Positions 55,256-64,000 of a stretch of 64,000 nucleotides of DNA are shown here, piece after piece (position 1 is the stretch's first letter; every line of letters starts with the position of its first letter). A program made the translations under genes and the position numbers. Source of the DNA: Pseudomonas azotoformans (GTDB lineage Bacteria > Pseudomonadota > Gammaproteobacteria > Pseudomonadales > Pseudomonadaceae); assembly GCF_900103345.1 (NCBI RefSeq), contig NZ_LT629702.1, positions 4,774,001-4,838,000 of the forward strand. The letters are read 5' to 3'. A model generated the notes under the pieces. It searched no databases, had not been told where the DNA came from, and worked only from the letters and a program-made list of their open reading frames with translations.

Positions 55256-57385
55256 ATGAGTACGAAAAAGCCAAAGAGCGAACTCGCAGGGACCGACACC
55301 CTGGACCGTAAGAACACCAATGCCAAGCTAGAGTCTTTGGAAGAATTCCGCTCCGACGCTACCGGCCAGGCCCTGCGTACCAACCAGGGTGTGAAGATCT
55401 CCGACAACCAGAACAGCTTGAAGGTCGGCGCACGCGGGCCGTCGCTGCTCGAAGATTTCATCATGCGTGAAAAAATCACGCACTTTGACCATGAGCGTAT
55501 CCCGGAGCGCATCGTGCATGCCCGTGGCACCGGTGCCCATGGTTATTTCCAGACCTACGAGAACCATTCGGCGCTGACCAAGGCTGGTTTCCTGCGTGAC
55601 CCTGGACATAAAACGCCGGTCTTCACGCGCTTTTCCACCGTGCAGGGCCCGCGTGGTTCGGGTGACACCGTACGTGACGTGCGCGGTTTTGCCGTGAAGT
55701 TCTTCACCGAAGAAGGCAACTTCGACCTGGTGGGCAACAACATGCCGGTGTTTTTCATTCAGGACGCGATCAAGTTTCCTGACTTCGTGCACGCCGTGAA
55801 GCCCGAGCCGCACAATGAAATCCCTACCGGCGGGTCGGCACACGATACGTTCTGGGACTTCGTTTCATTGCAGCCTGAATCGGCGCACATGGTGATCTGG
55901 GCGATGTCTGACCGCGCCATTCCAAAAAGCCTGCGCAGCATGCAGGGTTTCGGCGTGCACACCTTTCGCCTGGTAAACGCCGAAGGCAAATCCAACTTCG
56001 TCAAATTCCACTGGCGCCCTACAGCCGGTACCTGCTCGCTGGTGTGGGACGAAGCGCAAAAGTTGGCCGGTAAAGATACCGACTACCATCGCCGCGATCT
56101 CTGGGAAGCCATTGAGATGGGCGACTACCCCGAGTGGGAATTGGGTGTGCAGGTGATTCCCGAGGACAAGGAACATGCGTTCGACTTCGACATCCTCGAC
56201 CCGACCAAGCTGATCCCTGAGGAGCTGGTGCCGATCACACCGCTGGGCAAGATGGTGCTCAACCGCAACCCGGACAACTTCTTCGCTGAAGTCGAGCAGG
56301 TGGCGTTCTGCCCTGGCCATATCGTGCCGGGTATCGACTTCTCCAACGATCCGCTGCTGCAGGGGCGGCTGTTTTCCTACACCGACACGCAGATCAGCCG
56401 ACTCGGCGGGCCGAACTTTCATCAATTGCCGATCAACCAGCCGGTGACGCCGCTGCATAACAACCAGCGCGATGCCATGCACCGCAGCACCATCGATAAA
56501 GGACGCGCCGCTTATGAGCCGAACTCCATCGATGGCGGCTGGCCGAAAGAAACCCCACCGGCTGCGCAGGATGGCGGTTTTGAGTCCTACCCTGAGCGTA
56601 TCGACGCGCACAAGATCCGTGAGCGCAGCGAGTCGTTCGGCGATCACTTCTCCCAGGCGCGTCTGTTCTTCCACAGCATGAGCAAGCACGAGCAGGAGCA
56701 CATCATTGCTGCCTACAGCTTTGAGCTGGGCAAGGTCGAGCGTGAGTTTATCCGTGCACGCCAGGTCAACGAGATCCTGGCCAATATCGACCTGGAACTG
56801 GCCAAGCGCGTGGCGCAGAACCTGGGGCTGCCCGCGCCGACCAAAGGCACGGTGCCGGTACGTAAAACCCAGCCGGAGCGTTCGCCTGCGCTGAGCCAGG
56901 CGAATTTGCTGCCGGGCGATATCAAGACCCGCAAGGTGGCGATCCTGGCAGCCAACGGGGTGGACGGGGCGGCGATTGCTGCATTGAAGAAGGCGCTGCA
57001 GGCCGAAGGTGCGCATGCCAAGCTGCTGGGGCCGACCTCGGCGCCGGTGAAGACGGCCGATGGCAAGAGCCTGCCGGTGGATGCATCGATGGAAGGCCTG
57101 CCGTCGGTTGCGTTCGATGCGGTGTTCATCCCTGGCGGCAAAGAGTCGGTGAAGGCGCTGAGTGGTGACGGCGTGGCGCTGCATTACGTGCTGGAGGCGT
57201 ACAAGCACCTCAAGGCGATTGCCGTGGCCAGTGATGCCAAGCCCTTGCTGGATCTGCTGAAACTTGAAGTGGATGCGGGGTTGATCGTGGGCGCGGACGC
57301 TAAGGCGTTCAAGGCGTTCTTTGCCGCGATTGGGCAGCATCGGGTATGGGATCGTGAGGCGAAGGCCAAGGCGATTCCGGCTTAA
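55256..57385 (+). CDS. katE: Catalase HPII, large-subunit monofunctional heme catalase
   Basis: KatE splits hydrogen peroxide. The 709 residues are the long clade-2 form: an N-terminal arm, the catalase barrel with active-site His88 in [12 protein letters not shown] and heme-ligand Tyr375 in [12 protein letters not shown], then a C-terminal flavodoxin/GATase1-like domain from about residue 560 ([19 protein letters not shown]). A strong AAGGAG precedes the ATG. It is divergent from metN and monocistronic, with a REPIN after it. Confidence 0.97.
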   Translation: MSTKKPKSELAGTDTLDRKNTNAKLESLEEFRSDATGQALRTNQGVKISDNQNSLKVGARGPSLLEDFIMREKITHFDHERIPERIVHARGTGAHGYFQTYENHSALTKAGFLRDPGHKTPVFTRFSTVQGPRGSGDTVRDVRGFAVKFFTEEGNFDLVGNNMPVFFIQDAIKFPDFVHAVKPEPHNEIPTGGSAHDTFWDFVSLQPESAHMVIWAMSDRAIPKSLRSMQGFGVHTFRLVNAEGKSNFVKFHWRPTAGTCSLVWDEAQKLAGKDTDYHRRDLWEAIEMGDYPEWELGVQVIPEDKEHAFDFDILDPTKLIPEELVPITPLGKMVLNRNPDNFFAEVEQVAFCPGHIVPGIDFSNDPLLQGRLFSYTDTQISRLGGPNFHQLPINQPVTPLHNNQRDAMHRSTIDKGRAAYEPNSIDGGWPKETPPAAQDGGFESYPERIDAHKIRERSESFGDHFSQARLFFHSMSKHEQEHIIAAYSFELGKVEREFIRARQVNEILANIDLELAKRVAQNLGLPAPTKGTVPVRKTQPERSPALSQANLLPGDIKTRKVAILAANGVDGAAIAALKKALQAEGAHAKLLGPTSAPVKTADGKSLPVDASMEGLPSVAFDAVFIPGGKESVKALSGDGVALHYVLEAYKHLKAIAVASDAKPLLDLLKLEVDAGLIVGADAKAFKAFFAAIGQHRVWDREAKAKAIPA

Positions 57386-57408
57386 GTCTTTGGTGGTTTG
57401 TTAGATCG

Positions 57409-57484
57409 TCATCGGGGGCAAGCCCCCTCCCACACTTTGAATGTATTCACAGCTCAAAATGTGGGAGGGGGCTTGCCCCCGATG
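57409..57484. repeat. REPIN, GGGGGCTTGCCCCCGAT type, reversed arm order
   Basis: The first arm reads CATCGGGGGCAAGCCCCC and the second is its complement, with about 25 bases between. It lies between convergent katE and the lipoprotein gene, and has the same outward arm order as the pairs at 7024 and 30365. Confidence 0.93.
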
Positions 57485-57487
57485 GTT

Positions 57488-58207
57488 TTATTCCGCCTTG
57501 CGCGGAATCAACACAACCTGCGCCGGAATCTTCTTCAGAATCTGCCGGTGAATCTTCAGGTCATACCCCGAATCAATTCGTTTCACCCGTTTGGTCAGCA
57601 ACGTGGCCAGCCATGGGTAATCCTCTGTGCGCGGCGCCTGGATGCTCACATCGCACTGATAATTCACCACGTCGGTGGCAATGGCATCCAGCTGATGGCG
57701 CAGTTCTTCGATGTTGGTGAGGTTCAGTGCCACGGTGGTGCTGGGTGCCGTCGGGTCGATGACCTTGGCGGCGGGCTTGGCTTCGGCGGCTTTCAGGTCG
57801 GCTTCGGCTTTGTCCAGCTCGGCCTTGCGCGCATGGCTGATGGCGCTGTTGACACCACCGGTCAGTGCGGGTGCCTTGGGCATCAGGGCGCGGGCACGGC
57901 TAAGGGCGGTCGCGGCGGCGTTTACATCACCCTTTTGCAGCACGATCTGGCTGCGTTGCAAGTAGGCTTCGGCCAATTGCCGCTGGTAGGTTTCCAGCGC
58001 TGGGTCGTTGGGCGATTGGGCTTGCAGCGCCGCCAATTGGTCCTCGGCAGTGGCAAGCTCGCTGCTGGCCAGGTTTTGCTCCAGCTGTGCGATGGCCACA
58101 GCGCGTGCGTCCGGGGCCTCGGGGGCGGCGGGCGGTGTGCTTTGACAGGCGCCCAGCAGCAGGGAAAATGCGGCAAGGAGCAGATAACGGGAGGTGAACG
58201 GCTTCAT
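57488..58207 (-). CDS. Lipoprotein with TPR-like helical repeats (PA5502-like)
   Basis: The 239 residues start with a lipoprotein signal (LLLAAFSLLLGACQS, lipidated Cys near 21). Residues 35-150 look like tetratricopeptide helices (LAEAYLQRSQIVLQKGDVNAAATA), followed by an Ala/Lys/Glu-rich helix and a conserved C-terminal stretch. It lies downstream of znuB on the same strand, as in P. aeruginosa. Function is unknown. A part in zinc uptake is not supported by any metal motif. Confidence 0.82.
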   Translation of the reverse strand: MKPFTSRYLLLAAFSLLLGACQSTPPAAPEAPDARAVAIAQLEQNLASSELATAEDQLAALQAQSPNDPALETYQRQLAEAYLQRSQIVLQKGDVNAAATALSRARALMPKAPALTGGVNSAISHARKAELDKAEADLKAAEAKPAAKVIDPTAPSTTVALNLTNIEELRHQLDAIATDVVNYQCDVSIQAPRTEDYPWLATLLTKRVKRIDSGYDLKIHRQILKKIPAQVVLIPRKAE

Positions 58208-58244
58208 TCCTGCGACTCTCTATTTGCGCAAAAAGCGAGCAAGT

Positions 58245-59033
58245 CTACACCCCTCGACGGGGCAGGACAAAACTCAGCAGAAACAGGGCGGCGGCCGTGA
58301 CCACAATCGATGGCCCGGCCGGCGTGTCCTTGAACCAGGACAGCGCCAGGCCCCCGCACACGGCGAGCATCCCCAGCAGGCTGGCGCCGATTGCCATCTG
58401 CTCCGGTGAGCGGGCGTGGCGCTGGGCAGCGGCCGCGGGAATAATCAGCAGCGACGTGATCAACAATACGCCGACAATCTTCATCGCGACAGCAATCACC
58501 ACGGCGATCAACAACATCAGGGCCATGCGCAGGGCCGGCACGGGCAAACCTTCCACCGTAGCCAGTTCTTCATGCACGGTTATCGCCAGCAGCGGGCGCC
58601 ACAGGGCGACCAGCAGCACCAGTACAGCCGCGCTGCCGCCGAGGATCCAGGCAAGGTCGCCGGGGCTGATCGCCAGCAGGTCGCCGAACAGGTAGGCCAT
58701 CAGGTCGATGCGCACTTCATGCATGAAGCTCAGCACCACCAGGCCCAGGGACAGGGTGCTTGGCGCCAGGATGCCGAGCAAGGTGTCGGAGGCCAGGGGC
58801 TGGCGCTGTTGCAGGGTCACCAGCAGCACCGCCAACAACAGGCAGCCTACTGTCACGGCGATGGTCGGGCTGACATCCAACAGAAAGCCCAGGGCCACGC
58901 CCAGCAACGCGGCGTGCGACAAGGTGTCGCCAAAATAGGCCATGCGCCGCCAGACCACGAACGAGCCCAACGGGCCCGCCACCAACGCCAGAGCCAAGCC
59001 TGCCAGCAGGGCGTAGAGCAGAAAATCAGCCAT
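58245..59033 (-). CDS. znuB: Zinc ABC transporter permease
   Basis: ZnuB is the membrane channel of the high-affinity zinc importer. The 262 residues have seven to eight membrane helices and the ABC-3 family pattern [21 protein letters not shown] near residue 28. The start [13 protein letters not shown] at 59033 overlaps the znuC stop by eight bases; longer frames upstream would overlap it further. It is third in zur-znuC-znuB. Confidence 0.95.
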   Translation of the reverse strand: MADFLLYALLAGLALALVAGPLGSFVVWRRMAYFGDTLSHAALLGVALGFLLDVSPTIAVTVGCLLLAVLLVTLQQRQPLASDTLLGILAPSTLSLGLVVLSFMHEVRIDLMAYLFGDLLAISPGDLAWILGGSAAVLVLLVALWRPLLAITVHEELATVEGLPVPALRMALMLLIAVVIAVAMKIVGVLLITSLLIIPAAAAQRHARSPEQMAIGASLLGMLAVCGGLALSWFKDTPAGPSIVVTAAALFLLSFVLPRRGV

Positions 59034-59811
59034 GCTTGCAGCTATCTCCATGAACGTGGGTGTGAGGGGCGGCGGGGTCATCGACGACGGCGCCATGCAG
59101 GTCGTGGGCGTGGTCGTGATGGTGGTGGTAGATCGCCAAGCTCTGGGCGTTCTTGCCGAACAGCTCGACGAACGCCGGGTCGCCGCTGACCTGTTCCGGG
59201 TGGCCCGAGCAGCACACGTGGCGGTTGAGGCACACCACCTGATCGGTGGTGCTCATCACCAGATGCAAATCGTGGGACACCATCAGCACGCCGCAGCCAT
59301 GGCGGTCGCGCAGGCGGGTGATCAGGCTGTACAGCTCGGCCTGGCCAGCGACGTCGACGCCCTGCACGGGCTCATCCAGCACCAGCAGCTCCGGCTCGCG
59401 CAGCAGGGCGCGGGCCAGCAGCACGCGCTGCATTTCGCCGCCGGAGATGCTTTGCACCGGGCTGTCGATGACCTGTTCGGCGCCGACTTCCCTGAGCGCA
59501 GCCTGGGCGCGTGCGCGGTCCACGCCGGGCACCAGGCGCAGGAAACGCAGGACTGACAATGGCAAGGTCGGATCCACATGCAGCTTCTGCGGCATGTAGC
59601 CGACACGCAGCCTGGGCTTGCGCCACACGCTGCCGGTGTCGGGCTTGAGCAGGCCCAGCACGGCGCGCACCAGGGTGGTCTTGCCGGCGCCGTTGGGGCC
59701 GATCAGGGTAACGATCTGCCCCGGTTCCACGCTCAGTGCGATGTTATCCAGCACGTTTAGCCCGGCGAACGTGACCCCGACCTGTTCCAGGCGGATTAAC
59801 GCGTTGCTCAT
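59026..59811 (-). CDS. znuC: Zinc ABC transporter ATP-binding protein
   Basis: ZnuC energises zinc import. The 261 residues have Walker [10 protein letters not shown] at 38-46, signature SGGEMQR near 138 and Walker [11 protein letters not shown] near 158, plus a histidine-rich C-terminus ([13 protein letters not shown], with HTHVHGD after) that may bind zinc. The ATG at 59811 overlaps the zur stop by one base, so the two are coupled. Confidence 0.96.
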   Translation of the reverse strand: MSNALIRLEQVGVTFAGLNVLDNIALSVEPGQIVTLIGPNGAGKTTLVRAVLGLLKPDTGSVWRKPRLRVGYMPQKLHVDPTLPLSVLRFLRLVPGVDRARAQAALREVGAEQVIDSPVQSISGGEMQRVLLARALLREPELLVLDEPVQGVDVAGQAELYSLITRLRDRHGCGVLMVSHDLHLVMSTTDQVVCLNRHVCCSGHPEQVSGDPAFVELFGKNAQSLAIYHHHHDHAHDLHGAVVDDPAAPHTHVHGDSCKHG

Positions 59812-60293
59812 CAAGCCCCCTGGCAGCCCGAGCACAGGCCGACCACTTCGACCGTTTGCCCTTCGACCCGGAAGCCGACCTCGGCAGAACTCTTGATGAT
59901 GGCGTCGCTGATGCTTTTTTGTTCAAGCTCGATGGCGGCGTGGCACTCGCGGCAGATCAGGAACTGGCCCTGGTGCGCGTGTTCCGGGTGGCTGCAGCCG
60001 ACGAAGGCGTTCAGCGAAGCGATGCGATGCACCAGGCCGTTTTCCAGCAGGAAATCCAGCGCGCGGTACACGGTGGGCGGCGCGGCGCGGCGGCCATCCT
60101 GCTCGCTGAGTACGCCGAGAATGTCGTAGGCGCCCAGCGGCTTGTGGCTCTGCCACACCAGTTCCAGCACGCGGCGACGCAGTGCGGTCAGGCGCAGACC
60201 CTTCTGTGTGCACAGGGTGTCGGCCTCCGACAGCGCGGTATGCACGCAGTGAGAGTGGTCGTGGGGACGGCTGGCAAGCGGTGTTTTAGGCAT
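59811..60293 (-). CDS. zur: Zinc uptake regulator Zur (Fur family)
   Basis: Zur represses zinc uptake genes when zinc-bound. The 160 residues have the Fur-type winged helix (about 35-95, [20 protein letters not shown]) and a dimerisation domain with structural zinc cysteines in CREC near 118 and CSGC near 155, plus the sensory [13 protein letters not shown] near 102. It is first in zur-znuC-znuB and divergent from znuA. A candidate Zur site lies in the gap. Confidence 0.96.
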   Translation of the reverse strand: MPKTPLASRPHDHSHCVHTALSEADTLCTQKGLRLTALRRRVLELVWQSHKPLGAYDILGVLSEQDGRRAAPPTVYRALDFLLENGLVHRIASLNAFVGCSHPEHAHQGQFLICRECHAAIELEQKSISDAIIKSSAEVGFRVEGQTVEVVGLCSGCQGA

Positions 60294-60315
60294 GAGCGGC
60301 GACAGATATTTGATA

Positions 60316-60338
60316 GAGACGTTATTATGTTACCCGTT
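60316..60338. promoter_or_regulatory. Candidate Zur operator between zur and znuA
   Basis: The dyad-like GAGACGTTATTATGTTACCCG matches the Zur consensus GAAATGTTATA-N-TATAACATTTC at most left-half positions and about half of the right. It lies in the 67-base gap between the two divergent zinc operons, so one site could govern both. Confidence 0.5.
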
Positions 60339-60360
60339 CCTACGCCATTGAGTGGTCATC

Positions 60361-61281
60361 GTGTCCCGACTTTTTCCCGTTTTTGTCGTATTTGTCACCA
60401 GTTTGTTCATTACTGGCGCCGCTCAGGCCGAGGTCAAGGTGTTGACCAGCATCAAGCCGTTGCAGTTGATCGCCGCGGCTGTACAGGACGGTGTGGCGGT
60501 TCCGGAGGTGTTGTTGCCACCCGGTGCGTCGCCGCATAACTATGCGTTGCGTCCATCCGACGTACGGCGCGTGCAATCGGTGGACCTGCTGTACTGGATC
60601 GGCCCGGACATGGAGAGCTTCCTGCCCCGTGTGCTTAAAGGTCGTACGGCTGCAACTGTGGCGGTGCAGGATCTGCCAGGCATGAAGTTGCGTCGTTTTG
60701 CCGAAGATAGCCACTCACACGCTGACGATGCTGACGAACATGATCACGATCACCGCCCAGGCAGCCTCGATGCGCACTTGTGGCTGTCTACCGTCAACGC
60801 ACGTGTGATTGCTGCGCGCATGGCGACTGACCTGGCCGCCGCTGATCCGGCCAATGCCGCGCGTTACCAAAGCAACGTGAAGGCTTTCGACGAGCGCCTT
60901 GATGCCCTGGATGCTCGCCTGAAAGCCCGCCTTGCGCCGATCGATGGCAAGCCTTACTTCGTGTTCCACGAAGCCTTCGATTACTTCGAAGACGCTTATG
61001 GGCTCAAGCATGCCGGTGTGTTCAGCGTTGCCGCCGAGGTCCAGCCGGGCGCCCAGCATGTGGCGGCGATGCGCACCCGTTTGCAGGAAGTGGGCAAGAC
61101 GTGTGTGTTCAGTGAACCGCCATTGCGTCCGCGCCTGGCTGAAACGCTGGTGGCCGGGTTGCCGGTGAAGTTGGCGGAGTTGGATGCGTTGGGTGGTTAC
61201 ACCCCGGCTACCGCTCAAGGCTACGAGCAAGTGCTGGATAAGTTGGGCAACGATCTGGCGGGTTGCCTGGAATCACTCTGA
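60361..61281 (+). CDS. znuA: Zinc ABC transporter substrate-binding protein
   Basis: ZnuA binds zinc in the periplasm. The 306 residues (GTG start) have a signal peptide (VSRLFPVFVVFVTSLFITGA) and zinc-ligand histidines in PPGASPHNYALRP near 55 and FHEAFDYF near 200. A flexible histidine-rich loop SHSHADDADEHDHDH lies at about 118-132, typical of zinc rather than manganese binders. GTG at 60361 was preferred over GTG at 60352, but neither has a strong ribosome site. A REPIN follows. Confidence 0.95.
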   Translation: MSRLFPVFVVFVTSLFITGAAQAEVKVLTSIKPLQLIAAAVQDGVAVPEVLLPPGASPHNYALRPSDVRRVQSVDLLYWIGPDMESFLPRVLKGRTAATVAVQDLPGMKLRRFAEDSHSHADDADEHDHDHRPGSLDAHLWLSTVNARVIAARMATDLAAADPANAARYQSNVKAFDERLDALDARLKARLAPIDGKPYFVFHEAFDYFEDAYGLKHAGVFSVAAEVQPGAQHVAAMRTRLQEVGKTCVFSEPPLRPRLAETLVAGLPVKLAELDALGGYTPATAQGYEQVLDKLGNDLAGCLESL

Positions 61282-61297
61282 TAGCCAACGAAGACCA

Positions 61298-61392
61298 AAT
61301 GTGGGAGGGGGCTTGCCCCCGATGGCGGTGTGTCAGTCACTAATATGTCGACTGATTCACTGCAATCGGGGGCAAGCCCCCTCCCACATTTT
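61298..61392. repeat. REPIN, GGGGGCTTGCCCCCGAT type
   Basis: Inverted arms enclose about 45 bases between the convergent znuA and thrB genes. Confidence 0.93.
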
Positions 61393-61409
61393 TTGATCTC
61401 ACCGGTCTT

Positions 61410-62363
61410 TTAGAGGGCAAATGGCAGTTGGACTGTGGCCTTCTGACGCTGCACCAGCCGATGCTCGAACTCCGCCGGGTCATGGATCAACACATCCTGC
61501 CCGGCAAACGACTCAGCGGCGATCAGGCGTGACAGCCAGAACCGCACACAGGCCACGCGCAACATCGTCGGCCACAGTTCTGCCTCTTTCGCGGTAAACG
61601 GCCGCAGCCCCGCATACGCCCCCAGCATTGCCCGGGCGCGTTGCCCATCGATCACGCCATCGGCGTCCGAGCACCAGTCATTCAGGGCGATCGCTACGTC
61701 GTACAACATCGGGCCGGAGCAGGCGTTGTAGAAGTCGATCAGGCCGGTGAGGTGCGTGCCTTCGAACATTGCGTTGTCGCGGAACAGGTCGGCGTGCACG
61801 TTGGCGCGCGGCAGGGCGAGGATCTCGGCCTTGTGCGCTGCGATCTCGGTCAGGGCATCTTGCAGCAAGCGCTGCTGTGCGGTGTTCAGGTGCGAAATCA
61901 GTTGCGCACCTTCACTGAGCATCCAGTCCAGGCCACGATCGGTCTTGCGTTCGAGGACTTTCTCGCCCTGCGTCGCCAGGTGCAGATGACCCAGCAGGTC
62001 GCCGACCTGGGCGCAGTGCTGGGCGTTGGCATCCTTGATGTGCTTGCCGGCCAGACGAGGTTGCAGCAGCGCCGGTTTGCCTTTCAGTTCGCGCAAGGCT
62101 ACGCCGTCGGTGGTGCGCAGGGCGTAAGGCACCGGCAGGTCGGCGTCGTGGAGCACGTCGAGCAGTTCGATGAAGAACGGCATTTCCGCAACCGGGCCGC
62201 GCTCGACCAGGGTCAGGACGAACTCACCCTGCTCCAGGCTGACAAAAAAATTGGTGTTTTCGCTACCGGCGGCAATCCCCTGGAAGTCGATCAGGCGGCC
62301 GAGGCCGTAAGGGGCAAGAAAGGTTTCCAGCTCGGGCCGAGCCAGGGGGGTGAACACAGACAT
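61410..62363 (-). CDS. thrB: Homoserine kinase (ThrB, aminoglycoside-phosphotransferase fold)
   Basis: ThrB phosphorylates homoserine in threonine synthesis. Pseudomonads use the APH-fold enzyme rather than the GHMP type. The 317 residues begin MSVFTPLARPELETFLAPYG and carry the catalytic loop HADLFRDNAMF near residue 200 and LIDFYNACSG near 217. The frame extends to 62405, but the family start is at 62363. It is downstream of the DUF2782 gene and convergent with znuA, as in P. aeruginosa. Confidence 0.94.
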   Translation of the reverse strand: MSVFTPLARPELETFLAPYGLGRLIDFQGIAAGSENTNFFVSLEQGEFVLTLVERGPVAEMPFFIELLDVLHDADLPVPYALRTTDGVALRELKGKPALLQPRLAGKHIKDANAQHCAQVGDLLGHLHLATQGEKVLERKTDRGLDWMLSEGAQLISHLNTAQQRLLQDALTEIAAHKAEILALPRANVHADLFRDNAMFEGTHLTGLIDFYNACSGPMLYDVAIALNDWCSDADGVIDGQRARAMLGAYAGLRPFTAKEAELWPTMLRVACVRFWLSRLIAAESFAGQDVLIHDPAEFEHRLVQRQKATVQLPFAL

Positions 62364-62419
62364 GGTTAAAACTGCCAGTACGGGCGCCGCGGTGCGCGGC
62401 GCCAATTGAAGTTAAGAAA

Positions 62420-62710
62420 TCATTTCCATTCGAAGATCTTCCATGACGGGATCAGCATATCCGGCTGGTCAGAACGGATGAAGTTCGCATCGGTTCCGTC
62501 CGCGCGCACCAGGAAATACGGCGGCGCGCCTTTTACAGTTACCTTGATCGCGTACAGGAAACCGTTTTGGCGATATTCCTGGATAGTCCTGTCGCCTTCC
62601 GTGCGAATGGTCACTTCCGGATCACCCGAAGGCGCGCTGTCCGCCGCCATGGCAGCCATCGGAGTGAGTGCAATCAAGCCAGTCAACAGCAGGCGATTGA
62701 ATGTACGCAT
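62420..62710 (-). CDS. DUF2782 small periplasmic protein
   Basis: The 96 residues have a signal peptide (MRTFNRLLLTGLIALTPMAA, cleaved near MAA-DS) and the DUF2782 pattern PEVTIRTEGDRTIQEYRQNG, ending IPSWKIFEWK. Function is unknown. It lies 56 bases upstream of thrB on the same strand and is divergent from polA. The same small gene occupies this place in other pseudomonads. Confidence 0.9.
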   Translation of the reverse strand: MRTFNRLLLTGLIALTPMAAMAADSAPSGDPEVTIRTEGDRTIQEYRQNGFLYAIKVTVKGAPPYFLVRADGTDANFIRSDQPDMLIPSWKIFEWK

Positions 62711-62784
62711 GATAACCTTGTCCCTTTGTCGTCATTGGTCCGGCTATTCTAGCGCCTGACCCGCCGAAAAGGTTGATTCTGCTC

Positions 62785-64000
62785 ATGAGCCAAGCACCCC
62801 TCGTCCTGGTGGACGGTTCTTCCTATCTGTACCGCGCCTTCCACGCGTTGCCACCGCTGACCACCTCCAAAGGCCTGCCGACCGGCGCGGTCAAGGGCGT
62901 GTTGAACATGCTCAAGAGCCTGCGCAAGCAGTACCCGGATAGCCCCTTCGCGGTGGTGTTCGACGCCAAGGGTGGGACCTTTCGCGATGACATGTACGCC
63001 GAATACAAGGCCAACCGCCCGAGCATGCCCGATGACATGCGCGTGCAAATCGAGCCGTTGCACCAGAGCGTGATCGCGCTGGGCTTCCCGTTGCTGTGCG
63101 TCGAAGGCGTCGAGGCCGATGACGTGATCGGCACCCTGGCGCGCAGCAGTGCGGCGGCTGACCGCCCCGTGGTGATCTCCACCGGTGACAAGGACATGGC
63201 GCAACTGGTCGACGGGCACATTACCTTGGTCAACACCATGACCGGTAGCGCGATGGACATCGAGGGCGTGAAGGAGAAATTCGGTGTCGCTCCCGAGCAG
63301 ATCATCGACTATCTGGCGCTGATGGGCGATTCGTCTGACAACATTCCGGGCGTTCCGGGCATTGGTCCGAAGACTGCTTCCGGCTTGCTGGTGGGCGTGA
63401 ACGGCGGCATCAAAGAGCTTTATGAGCAATTGGATATCGTGCCGACCTTGCCTATCCGTGGCGCCAAGACGCTGCCGGCCAAGCTGGAAGAGCATCGGGA
63501 GAGTGCTTTTCTTTCCTACCAATTGGCGACGATCAAGTGTGATGTGCCATTGGATGTCGGCCTGGATGACCTGCATCTGACCGAGCCGGATCGCGAAAAG
63601 CTGCTGGAGTTGTACACGCTGCTGGAGTTCAAGAGCTGGATTGATGAGGTCCAGCGCGATGCCAAGCGTGTAGAGCTCAAGGCTGCGCCGGTTGCCGAGC
63701 AAGTCGTCGAGGCAGTAGCGCCGGCAGAGGCCGCCTACACCACCATCCTCAATCAAGCGACGTTCGACGCCTGGCTGAAGAAGCTCAACGATGCGACGTT
63801 GTTCGCCTTCGACACCGAAACCACTGGTATCGATGCCCAGCAGGCGCAGTTGGTCGGCGTCTCCTTCGCTGTGCAGCCCCACGAAGCGGCCTACATCCCG
63901 CTGACCCATTCCTACATCGGCGCGCCGGAGCAGTTGGACCGCGACACTGTGCTGTTGGCCCTGAAACCGCTGCTGGAAGACCCGAGCAAGCTCAAGGTTG
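62785..64000 (+). CDS. polA: DNA polymerase I, N-terminal 405 residues (runs off window)
   Basis: PolA fills gaps and removes RNA primers. The visible part begins [20 protein letters not shown] and covers the 5'-3' exonuclease domain (residues 1 to about 290, with [13 protein letters not shown] near 110 and [20 protein letters not shown] near 180 giving metal-site aspartates). It then enters the 3'-5' exonuclease domain ([14 protein letters not shown] near 340 has the DxE metal motif, so proofreading seems intact). The polymerase domain is outside the window. GGTTGATT before the ATG is a weak ribosome site. Confidence 0.97.
   Translation, partial: MSQAPLVLVDGSSYLYRAFHALPPLTTSKGLPTGAVKGVLNMLKSLRKQYPDSPFAVVFDAKGGTFRDDMYAEYKANRPSMPDDMRVQIEPLHQSVIALGFPLLCVEGVEADDVIGTLARSSAAADRPVVISTGDKDMAQLVDGHITLVNTMTGSAMDIEGVKEKFGVAPEQIIDYLALMGDSSDNIPGVPGIGPKTASGLLVGVNGGIKELYEQLDIVPTLPIRGAKTLPAKLEEHRESAFLSYQLATIKCDVPLDVGLDDLHLTEPDREKLLELYTLLEFKSWIDEVQRDAKRVELKAAPVAEQVVEAVAPAEAAYTTILNQATFDAWLKKLNDATLFAFDTETTGIDAQQAQLVGVSFAVQPHEAAYIPLTHSYIGAPEQLDRDTVLLALKPLLEDPSKLKV

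Overview
The window is chromosomal DNA from a fluorescent Pseudomonas, most probably the P. fluorescens group. The evidence is high GC with strong third-position bias, gene blocks in the order known from Pseudomonas (trkA-rsmB-fmt-def, dprA-tsaC-qor-hemF-aroE, betC with its LysR gene, trpBA/trpI, prlC, the caa3 oxidase cluster, znu/zur, thrB-polA), and many REPIN-type palindrome pairs typical of this group. No tRNA, rRNA, CRISPR array, insertion sequence, prophage or integron was seen. Almost all of the sequence is coding, and the only gene-free stretch over 300 bases is the cox promoter region (43457-43823).

Layout. 1-4330 (minus): start of a TPR-like gene, then trkA, rsmB, fmt, def. 4466-7012 (plus): an envelope protein that seems to have lost its LysM domain, then dprA and tsaC. 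7144-10032: qor (minus), then hemF-aroE (plus) behind a candidate ANR box. 10085-15313: a SulP transporter, then choline-sulfate use (choX, betC and a divergent LysR gene). 15345-20029: a small DOPA-dioxygenase-like gene and the D-galactonate operon dgoKADT. 20069-24551 (minus): a berberine-bridge-type flavoprotein carrying a fresh 39-bp tandem duplication, a CigR/RcnB-like protein, and trpBA. 24662-30362: trpI and small stress or envelope genes (DUF883, dodecin, two DUF1161 paralogues, a flavin monooxygenase, OsmC, two lipoproteins). 30448-34843: HAD phosphatase, gamma carbonic anhydrase, prlC, a zinc-ribbon protein and a secreted tyrosine phosphatase. 35109-38959: a three-subunit membrane gluconate-type dehydrogenase. 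39041-43456: a LexA-box radical SAM gene, beta carbonic anhydrase plus SulP, and an uncharacterised gene. 43824-52380: the aa3/caa3 cytochrome c oxidase and assembly operon. 52524-55027 (minus): metNIQ. 55256-57385: katE. 57488-64000: a lipoprotein gene, znuB-znuC-zur (minus) with divergent znuA, thrB, a DUF2782 gene, and the first 405 codons of polA.

How the genes work together. Several blocks are self-contained pathways. BetC and ChoX release and capture choline. DgoT imports galactonate, and DgoD, DgoK and DgoA take it to pyruvate and glyceraldehyde 3-phosphate. TrpI drives TrpAB. ZnuABC and Zur form a zinc circuit. The cox cluster carries its structural subunits together with copper delivery (Cox11, Sco, and a possible second Sco-like protein), heme a synthesis (CtaA, CtaB) and Surf1.

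No clearly undescribed multi-gene system was found. The most interesting items are small: the LysM-less protein, the flavoprotein duplication, a degenerate Sco-like CxxxC protein in the cox operon, a REPIN splitting the cox operon, a large stem-loop between the carbonic anhydrase and SulP genes, and several well-placed regulatory sites (ANR, LexA, Zur, BetR-type repeats).
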